Below, one piece after another: positions 25,488 to 34,619 of a DNA stretch of 64,000 nucleotides. The notes beneath the pieces are model-generated. The model was given only the letters and a program-made list of their open reading frames with translations, had not been told where the DNA came from and ran no database searches. Made by a program: the position numbers and the translations under genes. This stretch comes from Pseudomonadales bacterium (GTDB lineage: Bacteria; Pseudomonadota; Gammaproteobacteria; Pseudomonadales; Pseudohongiellaceae). The stretch spans positions 992,001 through 1,056,000 of the forward strand of contig WLWQ01000002.1 in the NCBI GenBank assembly GCA_012103535.1, written 5' to 3'. Each line of letters opens with the position of its first letter. Position 1 is the first letter of the stretch.

Positions 25488-25789
25488 AGATTGGCGCTCC
25501 CTTGTTGGTTTTGTGGCGAAGTATCGGGCTTCGCAGCGGGGGAAAGCTTAGTGCCAAACACTAACCTCGCAGTACTTAAAAATCAATCCCACAGGCCAGT
25601 AATTCCGGGCCATTCAAGACAGTATAGACACAATCGTGCGGATTCCTCTAAGTGTGCCTCCAAAGCTAATTAGATTGACTGTTTGGGAAGTACGTGATAT
25701 CAATATGATATCAAAATGTATTCTTTTCAAAAAAGACTTAGTTTCAGCCAGGTACAGCTGAAACCGCAGGAATAAGAAGGAGAAGTCTA
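25488..25789. other. 302-base divergent intergenic region with tandem palindromes
   Basis: This gap separates the Tat-signal 2Fe-2S gene (minus) from the SPFH gene (plus). Apart from the tandem palindrome at 25695-25713 and an AAGGAG box at about 25777-25782 for the SPFH gene, I see nothing specific. No ORF with a ribosome site and no terminator were found. Confidence 0.5.
25695..25713. promoter_or_regulatory. Candidate operator: two TGATATCA palindromes on the same helix face
   Basis: TGATATCAATATGATATCA contains the 8-bp palindrome TGATATCA twice, with centres 11 bp apart, or one helical turn. It lies 77 bases before the SPFH start. Tandem 8-bp boxes are the usual target shape of ribbon-helix-helix repressors such as MetJ, and the second gene of the operon encodes a small RHH-type protein, so autoregulation is plausible. 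The repressor assignment is inference. Confidence 0.5.
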
Positions 25790-26653
25790 ATGATCGTTGA
25801 ACGACAGGCATCAACCTACAATGGCTATACATCCATCGCGGTATTGTTGGGATTGCAGTTGCTGACACTGGCAGTAGTTATAACCATGCCGGTTTTTTTC
25901 AAATTCATATTTGCATTCCTTGGAATCATTGTTTTTATTTGTTGGTCTGGATTTTTTATGGTCGCGCCTAACCAGGGCCGGGTCATGCAATTATTCGGCA
26001 AATACGTTGGCAGTGAAATGCGCGAGGGACTCAGATGGGCAAACCCGCTCTACATGAAAGCCAAGGTATCTTTGCGAGTTCGCAATTTTGAATCTAGCAC
26101 GCTTAAAGTTAATGATAGTAATGGTAATCCTATCGACATAGCCGCTGTTGTGGTTTGGAAAGTGGTAGACACCGCAGAAGCATTGTTTGAAGTCGATAAC
26201 TACGAAAATTACGTTACCATTCAAAGTGAGGCGGCACTGAGAAATCTTGCCACTACCCATCCATATGATTCCCATGATGATGATGGCCAAGGATTCTGTT
26301 TACGCAGCAATCCGGAAGAAGTTGCCGAACTTCTAAAGACTGAAGTCCAAAATCGTTTGAGCAAGGCGGGAGTCGATGTCATCGAAGCACGCATTAGCCA
26401 TCTTGCTTATGCCCCAGAAATTGCCAATGCAATGTTACAGCGGCAACAGGCCTCAGCTATTGTTGCCGCTCGTAAGAAAATTGTAGAAGGTGCGGTGGGG
26501 ATGGTGGAGCTTACATTAGATGCGTTGTCTAAAAAAGAAGTAGTGCAATTAGACGAAGAGCGCAAAGCTGCCATGGTAAGTAATCTACTCGTGGTGCTTT
26601 GTGGCGAATCTGCAGCTGCTCCGGTAGTAAATGCTGGCAGCCTTTATACTTAG
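25790..26653 (+). CDS. SPFH-domain (Band 7/slipin-like) membrane protein
   Basis: The 287-residue protein has two N-terminal hydrophobic segments (about 18-40 and 42-62). An SPFH domain begins '[34 protein letters not shown]'. A helical C-terminus follows with '[40 protein letters not shown]'. It belongs to the SPFH branch often encoded beside a small Arc-like protein, distinct from QmcA upstream. An AAGGAG box at good distance supports the ATG. It probably scaffolds membrane protein complexes; no client is evident here. Confidence 0.88.
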   Translation: MIVERQASTYNGYTSIAVLLGLQLLTLAVVITMPVFFKFIFAFLGIIVFICWSGFFMVAPNQGRVMQLFGKYVGSEMREGLRWANPLYMKAKVSLRVRNFESSTLKVNDSNGNPIDIAAVVVWKVVDTAEALFEVDNYENYVTIQSEAALRNLATTHPYDSHDDDGQGFCLRSNPEEVAELLKTEVQNRLSKAGVDVIEARISHLAYAPEIANAMLQRQQASAIVAARKKIVEGAVGMVELTLDALSKKEVVQLDEERKAAMVSNLLVVLCGESAAAPVVNAGSLYT

Positions 26654-26672
26654 TCTAAACATCCGGAATTAA

Positions 26673-26852
26673 ATGAAACGTAAAACTTTTCCTCTCAGAA
26701 TTAGTCCTGAGATTCTCAGCGCCATGCAGCGCTGGGCCAATGACGATCTGCGCAGCTTGAATGCGCAGATCGAATTTGTTTTACGGGAAAGTCTCACTAG
26801 AACCGGAAGATACAAACCCTCTGCAGAGAATATTGAGGATAAGAAGTCCTAA
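26673..26852 (+). CDS. Small ribbon-helix-helix (Arc-like) DNA-binding protein
   Basis: This 59-residue ORF runs from ATG 26673 to TAA 26850-26852. The N-terminal strand 'KTFPLRISPEIL' is followed by two helices, 'AMQRWANDDLRSLNAQIEF' and 'VLRESL'. This is the arrangement of Arc/MetJ-type RHH proteins, and small Arc-like proteins of this kind commonly accompany SPFH genes. It starts 19 bases after the SPFH stop, so the two form an operon. It is the best candidate to bind the tandem palindromes at 25695-25713. Confidence 0.8.
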   Translation: MKRKTFPLRISPEILSAMQRWANDDLRSLNAQIEFVLRESLTRTGRYKPSAENIEDKKS

Positions 26853-26992
26853 ATTCTCACTCTCCAAGTTGTAAACCAACAACCTCGCTGCGCGTTAATG
26901 CAAGTAAGACCCAAGTAAAGATCCAAGTATTACTCGAGAGAGACCAATGGTTATTCCTCTCGGGCAGGAATCGACAAGCAGGAGAAGTCATC

Positions 26993-27340
26993 ATGAAATC
27001 ACTAGTTTATTCAAGCGCTGCAATGTTGCTACTGCTCGTAGGGAGCTCAGCTTTGGCACAGGAAGAAGAGCAGTCAGTGGATCAAGTCCGTGCCGAGCGC
27101 ATCGCCAGAATTCAGGAATTGCGCCAACTGCAACAGGAAGAGCGGGAAGTACGGCGCCGAGAAATTCAGCAACGCCTGGAAGGACTCACAGAGGACGAGA
27201 GGCAGGCTCTCCGAGAAAGGCGTCGCATGATGGATCAGGCCCGAACGCGCCAGGGTCAGCGGACGCGAGGTCAGATGCGGCGATCCTGCCCATGTCCAGC
27301 GCCAGACGCTGCCGAGCAGAATGAAGAATCAGAGCAATAG
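26993..27340 (+). CDS. Exported Arg/Glu/Gln-rich small protein, unknown
   Basis: The 115-residue protein has a clear signal peptide (about 1-22, ending 'SALAQ'). A long charged helix rich in R, E and Q (about 28-85) follows, then a Cys-Pro-Cys segment ('RRSCPCPAPDAA', about 95-106). The helical stretch with 'LTEDERQALRERRRMM' loosely resembles periplasmic Spy/CpxP-like or DUF3106 proteins. I cannot assign a function. An AGGAG box lies 9 bases before the ATG at 26993. A terminator follows at 27415. Confidence 0.65.
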   Translation: MKSLVYSSAAMLLLLVGSSALAQEEEQSVDQVRAERIARIQELRQLQQEEREVRRREIQQRLEGLTEDERQALRERRRMMDQARTRQGQRTRGQMRRSCPCPAPDAAEQNEESEQ

Positions 27341-27414
27341 TCCTCTATAAATCCTTAACTTATTGAAAAATATACAGTTCTACTCCTAATTCCTCGCAAC
27401 TCAGCGACTTACTT

Positions 27415-27440
27415 CAGGGCCTTTTGGGCCCTGTTTTTTT
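27415..27440 (+). terminator. Rho-independent terminator
   Basis: CAGGGCC and GGCCCTG form a 7-bp stem with loop TTTTG and are followed by seven Ts (27434-27440). It lies between the small exported protein gene and the sigma-factor gene, so these are separate transcription units. Confidence 0.9.
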
Positions 27441-27526
27441 GTCTTAAAGACTGTTAACCCTTTTGGGCTTCGGGCACTCTAATAACTAAATGAAGCCGAA
27501 AATCGGCCAGTGTGGGAGAGTTTTCT

Positions 27527-28087
27527 TTGTTGAAGGAAACTGAAGAGGAATTGGTGAAGTCAGCTCAGACCGGCAATATTGCTGCGTTCGAAAGACTGGT
27601 TCGCCTGCTGGAAAACCAAATGCTCGCCGTAGCGGCTGGTATTGCCCACACCCCCGATGACGCCAACGACATCTATCAAGATGCCATGTTGGCAGCTTAC
27701 CGAGCTCTGCCGAATTTCAAGTTGGAAAGTAAATTCAGCACCTGGCTTCATAAAATCGTAGTGAATACGGCGTTGTCGAATCGACGCAAATTGAAGCGAA
27801 CCTGGCAAAAGATGGCAGCAGTTCAAACAGAATATGAGCATTCAGAGAAATATGTTGAAACACACTCGCCGGAATCATCAATGCTGGATGGTGAGTTGAA
27901 TGAAGAAATCACCATGGCGCTCAACAAATTGACTGACACAGAACGCATAGCATTTGTTCTATGTCACCAGCAAGGATTTAAAATTAGGGAAGCAGCAGAA
28001 GTAATGTCTTGCACTGATTATTCGGTAAAAGTTGTTTTATTCAGAGCGAGGAAAAAGCTTAGGGAGCAATTGCGGGACTATCATTAG
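27527..28087 (+). CDS. ECF-type RNA polymerase sigma factor
   Basis: The protein has about 186 residues. Region 2 has 'AAFERLVRLLENQMLAVAAGI' and 'ANDIYQDAMLAAYRALPNFKLESKFSTWLHKIVVNTALSNRR'. Region 4 has 'ALNKLTDTERIAFVLCHQQGFKIREAAEVMSCTDYSVKVVLFRARKKLREQL'. The layout is that of the sigma-E/ECF group. GTG 27512 is possible, but GGGAGAG at 27514-27520 sits correctly for the TTG at 27527. The next gene encodes a membrane protein with an anti-sigma-like N-terminus, so the pair is a candidate signal-transducing sigma/anti-sigma module. Confidence 0.9.
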   Translation: MLKETEEELVKSAQTGNIAAFERLVRLLENQMLAVAAGIAHTPDDANDIYQDAMLAAYRALPNFKLESKFSTWLHKIVVNTALSNRRKLKRTWQKMAAVQTEYEHSEKYVETHSPESSMLDGELNEEITMALNKLTDTERIAFVLCHQQGFKIREAAEVMSCTDYSVKVVLFRARKKLREQLRDYH

Positions 28088-28127
28088 TTTCCAAGACACC
28101 AGCTTAAATAGATATAGGGTTTATGAA

Positions 28128-29093
28128 ATGAATATCCCAGAGAACAACGAAGCGTTAGAGCACTTAGTCATCCAGTACTTATATGGAGACCTCGATGCTG
28201 AGCAATTAAAACAGTTCGAAGCTGAACTCGAGAGTAATTCTGTCTTACAGAAAATGCTCGAGCAGGAACAACGCTTTAACAGTTCAATCCCTATAGGTGT
28301 TCAACCAATTATCGATGAAGATCGACTTCAAGGTAATCGCTGGCTGCTGCGCCAGACATTGCAGAAAGAAGCGCGACCACGATTTTCTATAAGACAATGG
28401 CTACATGGTTTGACTGAAAGACCATTTACGGTTGCCTTTCAGGGTGCCGCAATGGCAATGACATTCGTGCTCGGAATTATGGTTGCAACCCCTGATGGCA
28501 TCAGTACCAATTTACCAGCGGTCATTCCGGTAGCAAGTGCAGAAGTAACACCACTTGAACTTGTTAATGATGAAGATTATGAGATCTACCAGCTAAAAGT
28601 TAATAGCTACGACGCAATGACAGGTGATATCGATTTGTCTTTCTCACTGGCCTCAGAAACTCACCTGGCCGGCAATGTTTCTGACCAGGGAATCCATCGT
28701 CTCATGGCAGTGGCCTTGCAGGATGATATTGATAGCGCCTCCCGCCTCGATACGATTAATGCGCTGCAGCCAGTAGTCACTGGCGACGAAGTTTATGGAG
28801 CGCTAATCCATGTATTACAAAACGATCAAAATCCAGGTGTACGTTATCAGGCCGTGAGGTCGCTCGTCAGTTTGGCTCACGAAGATAATGTGCGCGAGGC
28901 ATTGCGCTTCGCTTTAAGTGAGGACGTCAATCAAGGGGTAAGAATTGAAGCATTTAATGCTCTAGTTGATTACCGAGATGAAGAAACACTCGCTGTATTC
29001 AGACAGCAAATGGATGAAGACAGCAGTGAATATATTCGAGCGCAATCTCGCTTGATTGTAGAAGAAGTGGATGAAGCAGATTTAATTTTATAG
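28128..29093 (+). CDS. Membrane anti-sigma-like protein with C-terminal HEAT repeats
   Basis: The protein has 321 residues. The N-terminal cytoplasmic helix region (about 1-55, 'HLVIQYLYGDLDAEQLKQFEAELES') resembles anti-sigma N-termini but lacks the zinc ligands of the zf-HC2 group. A transmembrane segment lies near 105-125. The region after it has HEAT-like repeats (about 220-315, 'NPGVRYQAVRSLVSLAHEDNVREALRFALSEDVNQGVRIEAFNALVDYRDEE'). An earlier in-frame start exists at 28032, but ATG 28128 follows an AGGG box. It is 40 bases after the sigma-factor gene. Confidence 0.8.
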   Translation: MNIPENNEALEHLVIQYLYGDLDAEQLKQFEAELESNSVLQKMLEQEQRFNSSIPIGVQPIIDEDRLQGNRWLLRQTLQKEARPRFSIRQWLHGLTERPFTVAFQGAAMAMTFVLGIMVATPDGISTNLPAVIPVASAEVTPLELVNDEDYEIYQLKVNSYDAMTGDIDLSFSLASETHLAGNVSDQGIHRLMAVALQDDIDSASRLDTINALQPVVTGDEVYGALIHVLQNDQNPGVRYQAVRSLVSLAHEDNVREALRFALSEDVNQGVRIEAFNALVDYRDEETLAVFRQQMDEDSSEYIRAQSRLIVEEVDEADLIL

Positions 29094-29143
29094 CAATTAC
29101 CTATCAAGGGTTTATGCGAGGAAAGTAAGCAGAGGTGAAAAAC

Positions 29144-30346
29144 ATGACTTTACTAAGAGATACACTGACCAGATTCGCCGCCATAACGATCTTGTTCTGT
29201 GTTTCATTTAATCTTCAAGCCGCCAGTAATGATATTGAGCAGGAGTTCGATGTCGGCAATGGCGGAACACTGACTATTAACAGCGATGCTGGCGCCATGG
29301 AAGTTAATACCTGGGATCAGAATCGAGTTCGGCTGCGGATACGCAACGTTGGCGATTTCGAAGTCGATGTAGAACAGGATGGTGACGACGTCAATGTGCG
29401 GGCGGAACGTGATGGAGGCGGTTTCTTTGGAAGAATAGGCCGTTCCAATATCGATTTTGATATCGATGTACCTGTTAACTACAACGTGAGCTTGGATACA
29501 GGTGGTGGTCACATCGAAGTTGCACCTATTAACGGCGATGTCGATGCCGATACTTCAGGCGGTCATATTGAGATCGGAGAAGTAACTGGCAATGTGCGCG
29601 CTGATACTTCAGGCGGTCATATCACTATCGAAGATGTTGATGGCAGTGTTGTGGCAGACACATCGGGCGGAAGAATTACCTTAGGCAATGTTACCGGTGA
29701 TGCCAACGCCGATACTTCCGGCGGTAGCATTACCATCGGTAATGTTGGTGGAGACATGATCGCGGATACTTCCGGTGGCAGCATCGACGTAGGTGAGGGC
29801 AGCGGCAGTGTAACTCTGGACACCTCTGGAGGAACAATTCGCGCAGCCTGGGCACTAGGTCCTGTTCGCGCAGACACATCAGGTGGAAACATCTATCTGG
29901 ATGGCAGCGAAACCAGCGTCTATGCCGACACTTCCGGTGGCAACATAGAAATTGAACGCAGCAATGGTGGTGTTAATGCAGACACCTCTGGAGGAAGCAT
30001 TCGCATCCGTAATGCCGTTGGTCCTATTAGAGCCGATACGGCAGGGGGCCGCATCGAAGCTGAGCTGGCATCTGTTTCTGGAGACCGCGATGCTTCCATT
30101 GAATTATCAACTGCAGGTGGCGATGTCACTCTGCGTCTTCCCAGTAATCATAGCGCGAGCATTACAGCGGAACTGGAAGTTTCTCGACGCGGTCGCGGCG
30201 ACTATCGAATCTATACGGATTTTCCACTCTCCATTCAGGAAGATGATGATGGTGATATTACGGGACGAGGAGAAATCAATGGTGGTGGAGATCGCATCTT
30301 TATCGAAACTACTAACAGCGATATCAACATAGAGAGCGTCGACTAA
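29144..30346 (+). CDS. Exported DUF4097-type beta-helix protein with 18-residue repeats
   Basis: The protein has 400 residues from ATG 29144 (a GAGG box fits it better than GTG 29135). A signal peptide ends near 'LQAAS'. The mature part contains eleven 18-residue units that begin D-T-S/G/A-G-G and continue with a hydrophobic strand. This predicts a right-handed beta-helix of the DUF4097/adhesin-like type. DUF4097 proteins are often encoded beside ECF sigma modules, as here, but their function is unknown. The nucleotide repeats have diverged in sequence, so they are not a recent duplication. A strong terminator follows at 30369. Confidence 0.85.
   Translation: MTLLRDTLTRFAAITILFCVSFNLQAASNDIEQEFDVGNGGTLTINSDAGAMEVNTWDQNRVRLRIRNVGDFEVDVEQDGDDVNVRAERDGGGFFGRIGRSNIDFDIDVPVNYNVSLDTGGGHIEVAPINGDVDADTSGGHIEIGEVTGNVRADTSGGHITIEDVDGSVVADTSGGRITLGNVTGDANADTSGGSITIGNVGGDMIADTSGGSIDVGEGSGSVTLDTSGGTIRAAWALGPVRADTSGGNIYLDGSETSVYADTSGGNIEIERSNGGVNADTSGGSIRIRNAVGPIRADTAGGRIEAELASVSGDRDASIELSTAGGDVTLRLPSNHSASITAELEVSRRGRGDYRIYTDFPLSIQEDDDGDITGRGEINGGGDRIFIETTNSDINIESVD
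29495..30088 (+). repeat. Eleven 54-bp tandem coding repeats (DTSGG units)
   Basis: Units start at GAT codons spaced exactly 54 bp apart, from 29495 to 30035. The first codes DTGGG, nine code DTSGG and the last codes DTAGG. No unit is inserted or lost within the array. Codon choice differs between units, so they are old and diverged. Confidence 0.9.
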
Positions 30347-30368
30347 AACTCTCTTTATAGCTCTGCAT

Positions 30369-30408
30369 AAAAAAACCGGTGATTGAAGAATCAATCACCG
30401 GTTTTTTT
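30369..30408. terminator. Bidirectional Rho-independent terminator
   Basis: Seven As, an 11-bp stem CCGGTGATTGA / TCAATCACCGG with loop AGAA, and seven Ts. It ends the sigma/anti-sigma/DUF4097 unit on the plus strand and the MacAB-like unit on the minus strand. Confidence 0.92.
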
Positions 30409-30421
30409 ATTCGTCAACTAA

Positions 30422-31647
30422 CTACTCGTATCTGAGTGCATCGATGGGGTCGAGATTGGCAGCCTTTGCGGCCGGCAAAATGCCGAAGAGCACACCGACA
30501 AAACCAGAAAATCCAAGTGCTAAAGCAACAGACCATAACGGGATGGCAGCGGGTGGAAATCCGGGGATGGTGTTGGCGATCAGCGTTCCTAATCCGAAAC
30601 CGGCGGCTAATCCGATTAGCCCGCCTAGCAATGACAGTAGCAATGCTTCGATTAGGAATTGCATAAGTATGTGATGTCGTTTCGCGCCGATCGCTTTGCA
30701 GATTCCAATTTCACGCGTGCGTTCTGTTACTGACACCAGCATGATATTCATTATGCCAATGCCGCCTACCAGTAAAGAAATACCCACGATACCGCCGATT
30801 ACTACCGTCACCATGCCAATGATCTGATTGAATTCTTCCATCAGTTGTTCCGCAGTCTGAATGCGGAAATCATCGTCCTCTTCACTGCGGAGATTGTGGG
30901 CATTGCGCAGCAATGTTGTGAGCTGGCCACTCACGTCTTCGACTTCGGCGCTTTCAGAAGGCTGAGTTGAATCTGGATATCAGTTCGTGCCTGGTTGCCT
31001 TGGAGGCTCACCATAGTGGCGTAAGGCACGAGAACGATGTCGTCTCGACTCATGCCCATTATGTCTCCCATTGAATCCAATAAACCAACAATCTTGAACC
31101 ACTCGCCTCCGATCTCTACATACTCGTTAATAGGATCTTCCGGTAAGCTCAAATTCTCTCTTACATCTTCACCGATTACTGCAATACGTCGCCGCGTTAG
31201 ATTATCGGATTGAGCAAGAAATCGTCCCATTTGGGTATAAGATTGCGCCACATCCTGGTACGCATAAGTCGTACCCATAATTTGGCTGAATGCAGTTTGC
31301 GATCCATATTTAATTTGGCTTGATCGATTCGCGTAGAGTATTGGCGTAATAGAAGCGATCCCTTCGGCGCGTCTTTCTATCAGCTCCAGATTTTCAGGGG
31401 TAAGTCTGGCTCGAATACCCTTCATTTGATCTTCGAAGGGGGTGTAAGACTGAATAGTTAGACTGTTTGTACCAAGTGAGGCAAAGGTATCGCCGATAAA
31501 CGCACTCATGCCCTGGGTAACTGAGACGACGGCAATAACGCTGGCCACGCCGATGATTATGCCGAGAGTAGTAAGAAAGCTACGCAGTCGATGAGCAAAG
31601 ATCGATGCTAGTGCGGAGCGAGAACTTTCGAAAAATGAAAATAGCAT
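30422..31647 (-). CDS. MacB-type ABC permease (FtsX family), broken by a one-base deletion
   Basis: The frame from ATG 31647 encodes about 230 residues (TM1 in 'LRSFLTTLGIIIGVASVIAVVSVTQG', then the MacB_PCD periplasmic domain) and then hits TGA at 30931. In the -1 frame the rest continues as '...ESAEVEDVSGQLTTLLR' and the FtsX core with three TM segments, ending 'PIDALRYE' at 30422. Adding one base in the CC at 30960-30961 restores one chain of about 408 residues, the normal length. No canonical slippery heptamer is visible, so sequence error or mutation is more likely than programmed frameshifting. It would form an exporter with the ATPase at 31647 and the fusion protein at 32385. Confidence 0.85.
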
Positions 31648-32354
31648 TAGCCTGTTAACTCCGCCGTGCCTTGTTCGACCGCTTTGTCGTTAAAGATGGT
31701 GCCATCTTTCATTTCAACAATGCGATGACAGTGTTGGGCGATTTCATCTTCATGAGTAACAACGATAAGGGTATGCCCTTCCTCATGCAGTTCGTCGAAG
31801 AGCTGCATGATTTCAATCTTGGTTCGCGAATCTAAGTTACCGGTAGGTTCATCCGCTAATAGAATAGAGGGATTGGTAACTAAAGCTCGTGCAATAGCGA
31901 CCCGCTGGCGCTGACCACCAGAAAGTTGATTTGGCAAATGATCGACTCGATCTCCTAGTCCAACTCGAGTCAATGCTTCCATGGCCATTTCTTTGCGTTG
32001 CCTTACGCCAATGTTTCTGTAGATCAGAGGTTGCATGACATTGCCTAAGGCGTTGGCACGGGGAAGTAAATTAAAGCTCTGAAAAATGAAGCCTATCTCT
32101 CGGTTACGAATTTCCGATAATTCGTTCTGATCAAGATTTTCGACATTTGTCCCATTTAGGTGGTATTGGCCATCAGTAGGTTTGTCTAAGCAACCCAAGA
32201 TGTTCAACATGGTGGATTTACCGGAACCAGAAGATCCGATAAACGCGAGATAATCGTTCTTCTTAACTTCAATATCGATGCCGTCCAGAGCCTTAACGAC
32301 CTGGGAGCCCATCTCATAGTATTTAGTAATACCTTGAAGTTGAATTAGAGCCAT
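31647..32354 (-). CDS. MacB-like ABC transporter ATP-binding protein
   Basis: The 235-residue protein has Walker A 'GSSGSGKST', signature 'LSGGQRQRVAIARAL', Walker B 'ILLADEPTGNLDS' and the switch 'VTHEDEIAQHCHR'. These are typical of the MacB/LolD class that works with FtsX-type permeases. It is translated just before the permease (the stop and start codons share one base). It is 30 bases after the membrane-fusion gene, giving the order MFP-ATPase-permease of a tripartite exporter; no outer membrane channel is encoded here. Confidence 0.9.
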   Translation of the reverse strand: MALIQLQGITKYYEMGSQVVKALDGIDIEVKKNDYLAFIGSSGSGKSTMLNILGCLDKPTDGQYHLNGTNVENLDQNELSEIRNREIGFIFQSFNLLPRANALGNVMQPLIYRNIGVRQRKEMAMEALTRVGLGDRVDHLPNQLSGGQRQRVAIARALVTNPSILLADEPTGNLDSRTKIEIMQLFDELHEEGHTLIVVTHEDEIAQHCHRIVEMKDGTIFNDKAVEQGTAELTG

Positions 32355-32384
32355 CTGACCCTCTATGACTTTATTGATTGGTCG

Positions 32385-33566
32385 CTAGTCTTCTTCGACT
32401 AGAGTGGCTTCCAGACGGTCGCCATCGAGCAGGTGGCGCAGTTCTTGGTTCGGTCCTATTACGATTTCGATGTCTTCATCGATAGTGCTAACGAGTTCCT
32501 GGTACTCATCATCAGACAGGCCTACATCCACTTTCGTTTTGCGCGCAACGCCATCATCATTGACGAAAACAAAATATTCGCTGCGCAGTTCTGCCCGATC
32601 CTCTTCAAAGAGCACGGCTTCAATGGGCACTGCTGCGACTCTTTGATCTTGCCGGGTAAAAATTTCGGCACGGCATGACATGCCAGGTCGAAGCACGACC
32701 TCACCGGGATCTGAAATGTCAATTTTGACGACGAAGCTCAATCCAGTTCGGCCCGGCGCTACCTTTGCAGTATTGGCAATAAAGCGCACGACGCCTTGCA
32801 TCGGCTGATCAGGGTAGGCAATTGCAACGATTTCTGCCCGCTGGCCAACTTCGACATTCGCGATGTCTGCCTCATCAACCAGCACTTCAGTATAAATACT
32901 TGCTGGGTTTGCAATGGTCATTAATGATGAGCCAGGGATGTTTGTGGAACTGGCGATAGCAGTTTCACCAACCTTGATATCCAGGCTGGTAATGACACCA
33001 TCGATAGGAGAAATAATCTGTGTCTTACTGAGTTGATCCAATACCTGATCCAACTGCGCTTCTGCCTGGGCTAATCTTTCTTTCGAAGAAAGAAAATCTA
33101 TACGGACCAGCTCCAGTTGGTTGAGGAAGGATTCATATTCTTCGGCGCCAATGAGGTCTTGTTCATACAAACTCTTACTGCGCTCGTATTGGCGTTCTAG
33201 ATTTTGAATTCTAACTTCTTGTCTTTCGATATCTATGGTGTTTATGCGAACCGCTGCTTCCGACTGCTCTAGTCCAGCAATAAAATTTTTGTCATCAACC
33301 TGAAGAACAAGATCGCCAGTTGTTACATCGTCGCCTTCTTCCACAAACAGTTCTGATACTTTGCCTATTACTTCTGAGCTCAGCATCACTTCTTCTTCAT
33401 GGGCAAGAAATCCTGATGCAAGTATTGATGGGCTGATAATTCTTTGCGCCACCACAGAGACGTTTACTTCTTTGGCATCGGTGCCAAAAACGTTGCGGTT
33501 GATGAATGGCAGGGCGATTACCGTCCCTGCGATAAAGATCACCACCAAAAGCTTCTTGAGGTTCAT
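32385..33566 (-). CDS. MacA/HlyD-like periplasmic adaptor (membrane fusion protein)
   Basis: The 393-residue protein has an N-terminal membrane anchor (about 7-25). A lipoyl half-motif lies around residue 50-75 ('GKVSELFVEEGDDVTTGDLVLQVDD'). A long coiled-coil hairpin follows (about 85-165). The second lipoyl half reads 'ISPIDGVITSLDIKVGETAI', followed by a beta-barrel and membrane-proximal domain. This is the MacA/RND-adaptor plan. It is the first gene of a unit with the MacB-like ATPase and permease. The exported substrate could be a peptide, macrolide or lipid; nothing here decides this. Confidence 0.9.
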   Translation of the reverse strand: MNLKKLLVVIFIAGTVIALPFINRNVFGTDAKEVNVSVVAQRIISPSILASGFLAHEEEVMLSSEVIGKVSELFVEEGDDVTTGDLVLQVDDKNFIAGLEQSEAAVRINTIDIERQEVRIQNLERQYERSKSLYEQDLIGAEEYESFLNQLELVRIDFLSSKERLAQAEAQLDQVLDQLSKTQIISPIDGVITSLDIKVGETAIASSTNIPGSSLMTIANPASIYTEVLVDEADIANVEVGQRAEIVAIAYPDQPMQGVVRFIANTAKVAPGRTGLSFVVKIDISDPGEVVLRPGMSCRAEIFTRQDQRVAAVPIEAVLFEEDRAELRSEYFVFVNDDGVARKTKVDVGLSDDEYQELVSTIDEDIEIVIGPNQELRHLLDGDRLEATLVEED

Positions 33567-33660
33567 GACTACAGTCCCAATTCCTTATAAGTACAACACA
33601 ATAACGACCAATATGCCCAAGAGTTACAGTTTTCGGGCGTGAACTCTATCATATTTAGGC

Positions 33661-34392
33661 TTAAGTGAGGGCAAAATAAGCCCAAACCCCAAGAATCAGC
33701 AGATAAGGTGCTAACACGATAGCGCAGGCTTTGATCCAACTGGATTGCAGCCATTGTTTATAGGCCATAACCGTCAGAGTTATGCCCCAAATAATCGTCA
33801 AATCCAGTTGCGAAAAAATCCTATCTAAAGTGTCAACGTTCGTTACCATTCCCAGGTTTCTCAGGGTCAGGGGATTAAGATCAAAAGCACTAAGTTGTCC
33901 ATTTGGTGAAAGTGCGATCGTAACCGCCATGCCGACAGTCGACAGGAGATAGGGCAAGGCTGTCCACAATATCAGAGAGAACCAATTAGTGAACCTGAAC
34001 TTATCTCCGTTCAGCGCCGATGCCATGCTTAGATAGCCTGCCTGAAGAGTCCATAAAAGAAGAATGAAGACGGTGCTGCCGAGAATGCCAAATGCAGTAA
34101 AAGTCGTCTGCGACATTGAGCCCATTTGCTCTCGCGCTTCATCCATTTGATCTTCGGGTATATTTGACAGTGTTAGCGCATCGTCAATAAACCAATCGAA
34201 GTCCACGATGGTGTAGTACCAAAGCATGACCAATATCATACTGATTAGAACTACTGCCATTGGAAACAACTTGGTAGGCCGCTGTTCCAATTCCGCAAAA
34301 GCTTCAGAAGGTGAAGTAAGAATATTAATCGCAGTGCTAATAGCGCTGGCGGGTTCAGATTTAGTACTTGGCAGGGTATCAACGTCTGTCAT
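33661..34392 (-). CDS. YIP1-family membrane protein
   Basis: The 243-residue protein has five hydrophobic segments (about 43-62, 98-118, 135-160, 195-215 and 222-242) after a polar N-terminal tail of about 40 residues. The pattern 'SPSEAFAELEQRPTKLFPMAVVLIS' at the start of the membrane part is typical of the bacterial YIP1 family. Its function is unknown; such genes often lie beside transport or cell-envelope genes. It lies 94 bases upstream of the adaptor gene and is probably transcribed from its own promoter. Confidence 0.8.
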   Translation of the reverse strand: MTDVDTLPSTKSEPASAISTAINILTSPSEAFAELEQRPTKLFPMAVVLISMILVMLWYYTIVDFDWFIDDALTLSNIPEDQMDEAREQMGSMSQTTFTAFGILGSTVFILLLWTLQAGYLSMASALNGDKFRFTNWFSLILWTALPYLLSTVGMAVTIALSPNGQLSAFDLNPLTLRNLGMVTNVDTLDRIFSQLDLTIIWGITLTVMAYKQWLQSSWIKACAIVLAPYLLILGVWAYFALT

Positions 34393-34619
34393 GGCCGACT
34401 CCGTTTTTTAGGATGCTGAGTTAATAGTCTTTGTTAGAAGGCAATTTGTTACAAACTGCTAATAGCTAAGAGCTATCAGTCATTTTTATGCGGCTGATAG
34501 TTCTAGATATGGGAGCACTTTTAGTGGTTTCAAGTATCTCATTTCCACCATTGAAGCTCTATTTATTCGCCGGAGTCCTCATAACATTCACCGCAAAATG
34601 CTTCATTGCTATTTTGCTG

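Noticed and set aside
29495..30088. CRISPR-like array suggested by regular 54-bp units
   Set aside because: The units are codons of one uninterrupted protein with diverged sequences and no spacers or cas genes.
30931..30961. Programmed -1 frameshift in the MacB-like permease
   Set aside because: No canonical slippery heptamer or downstream structure is visible; a single missing base is the simpler explanation.
34473..34500. CTATCAG/CTGATAG inverted repeat as a terminator
   Set aside because: Only a 7-bp stem with a 14-base loop and no U-run; probably chance.
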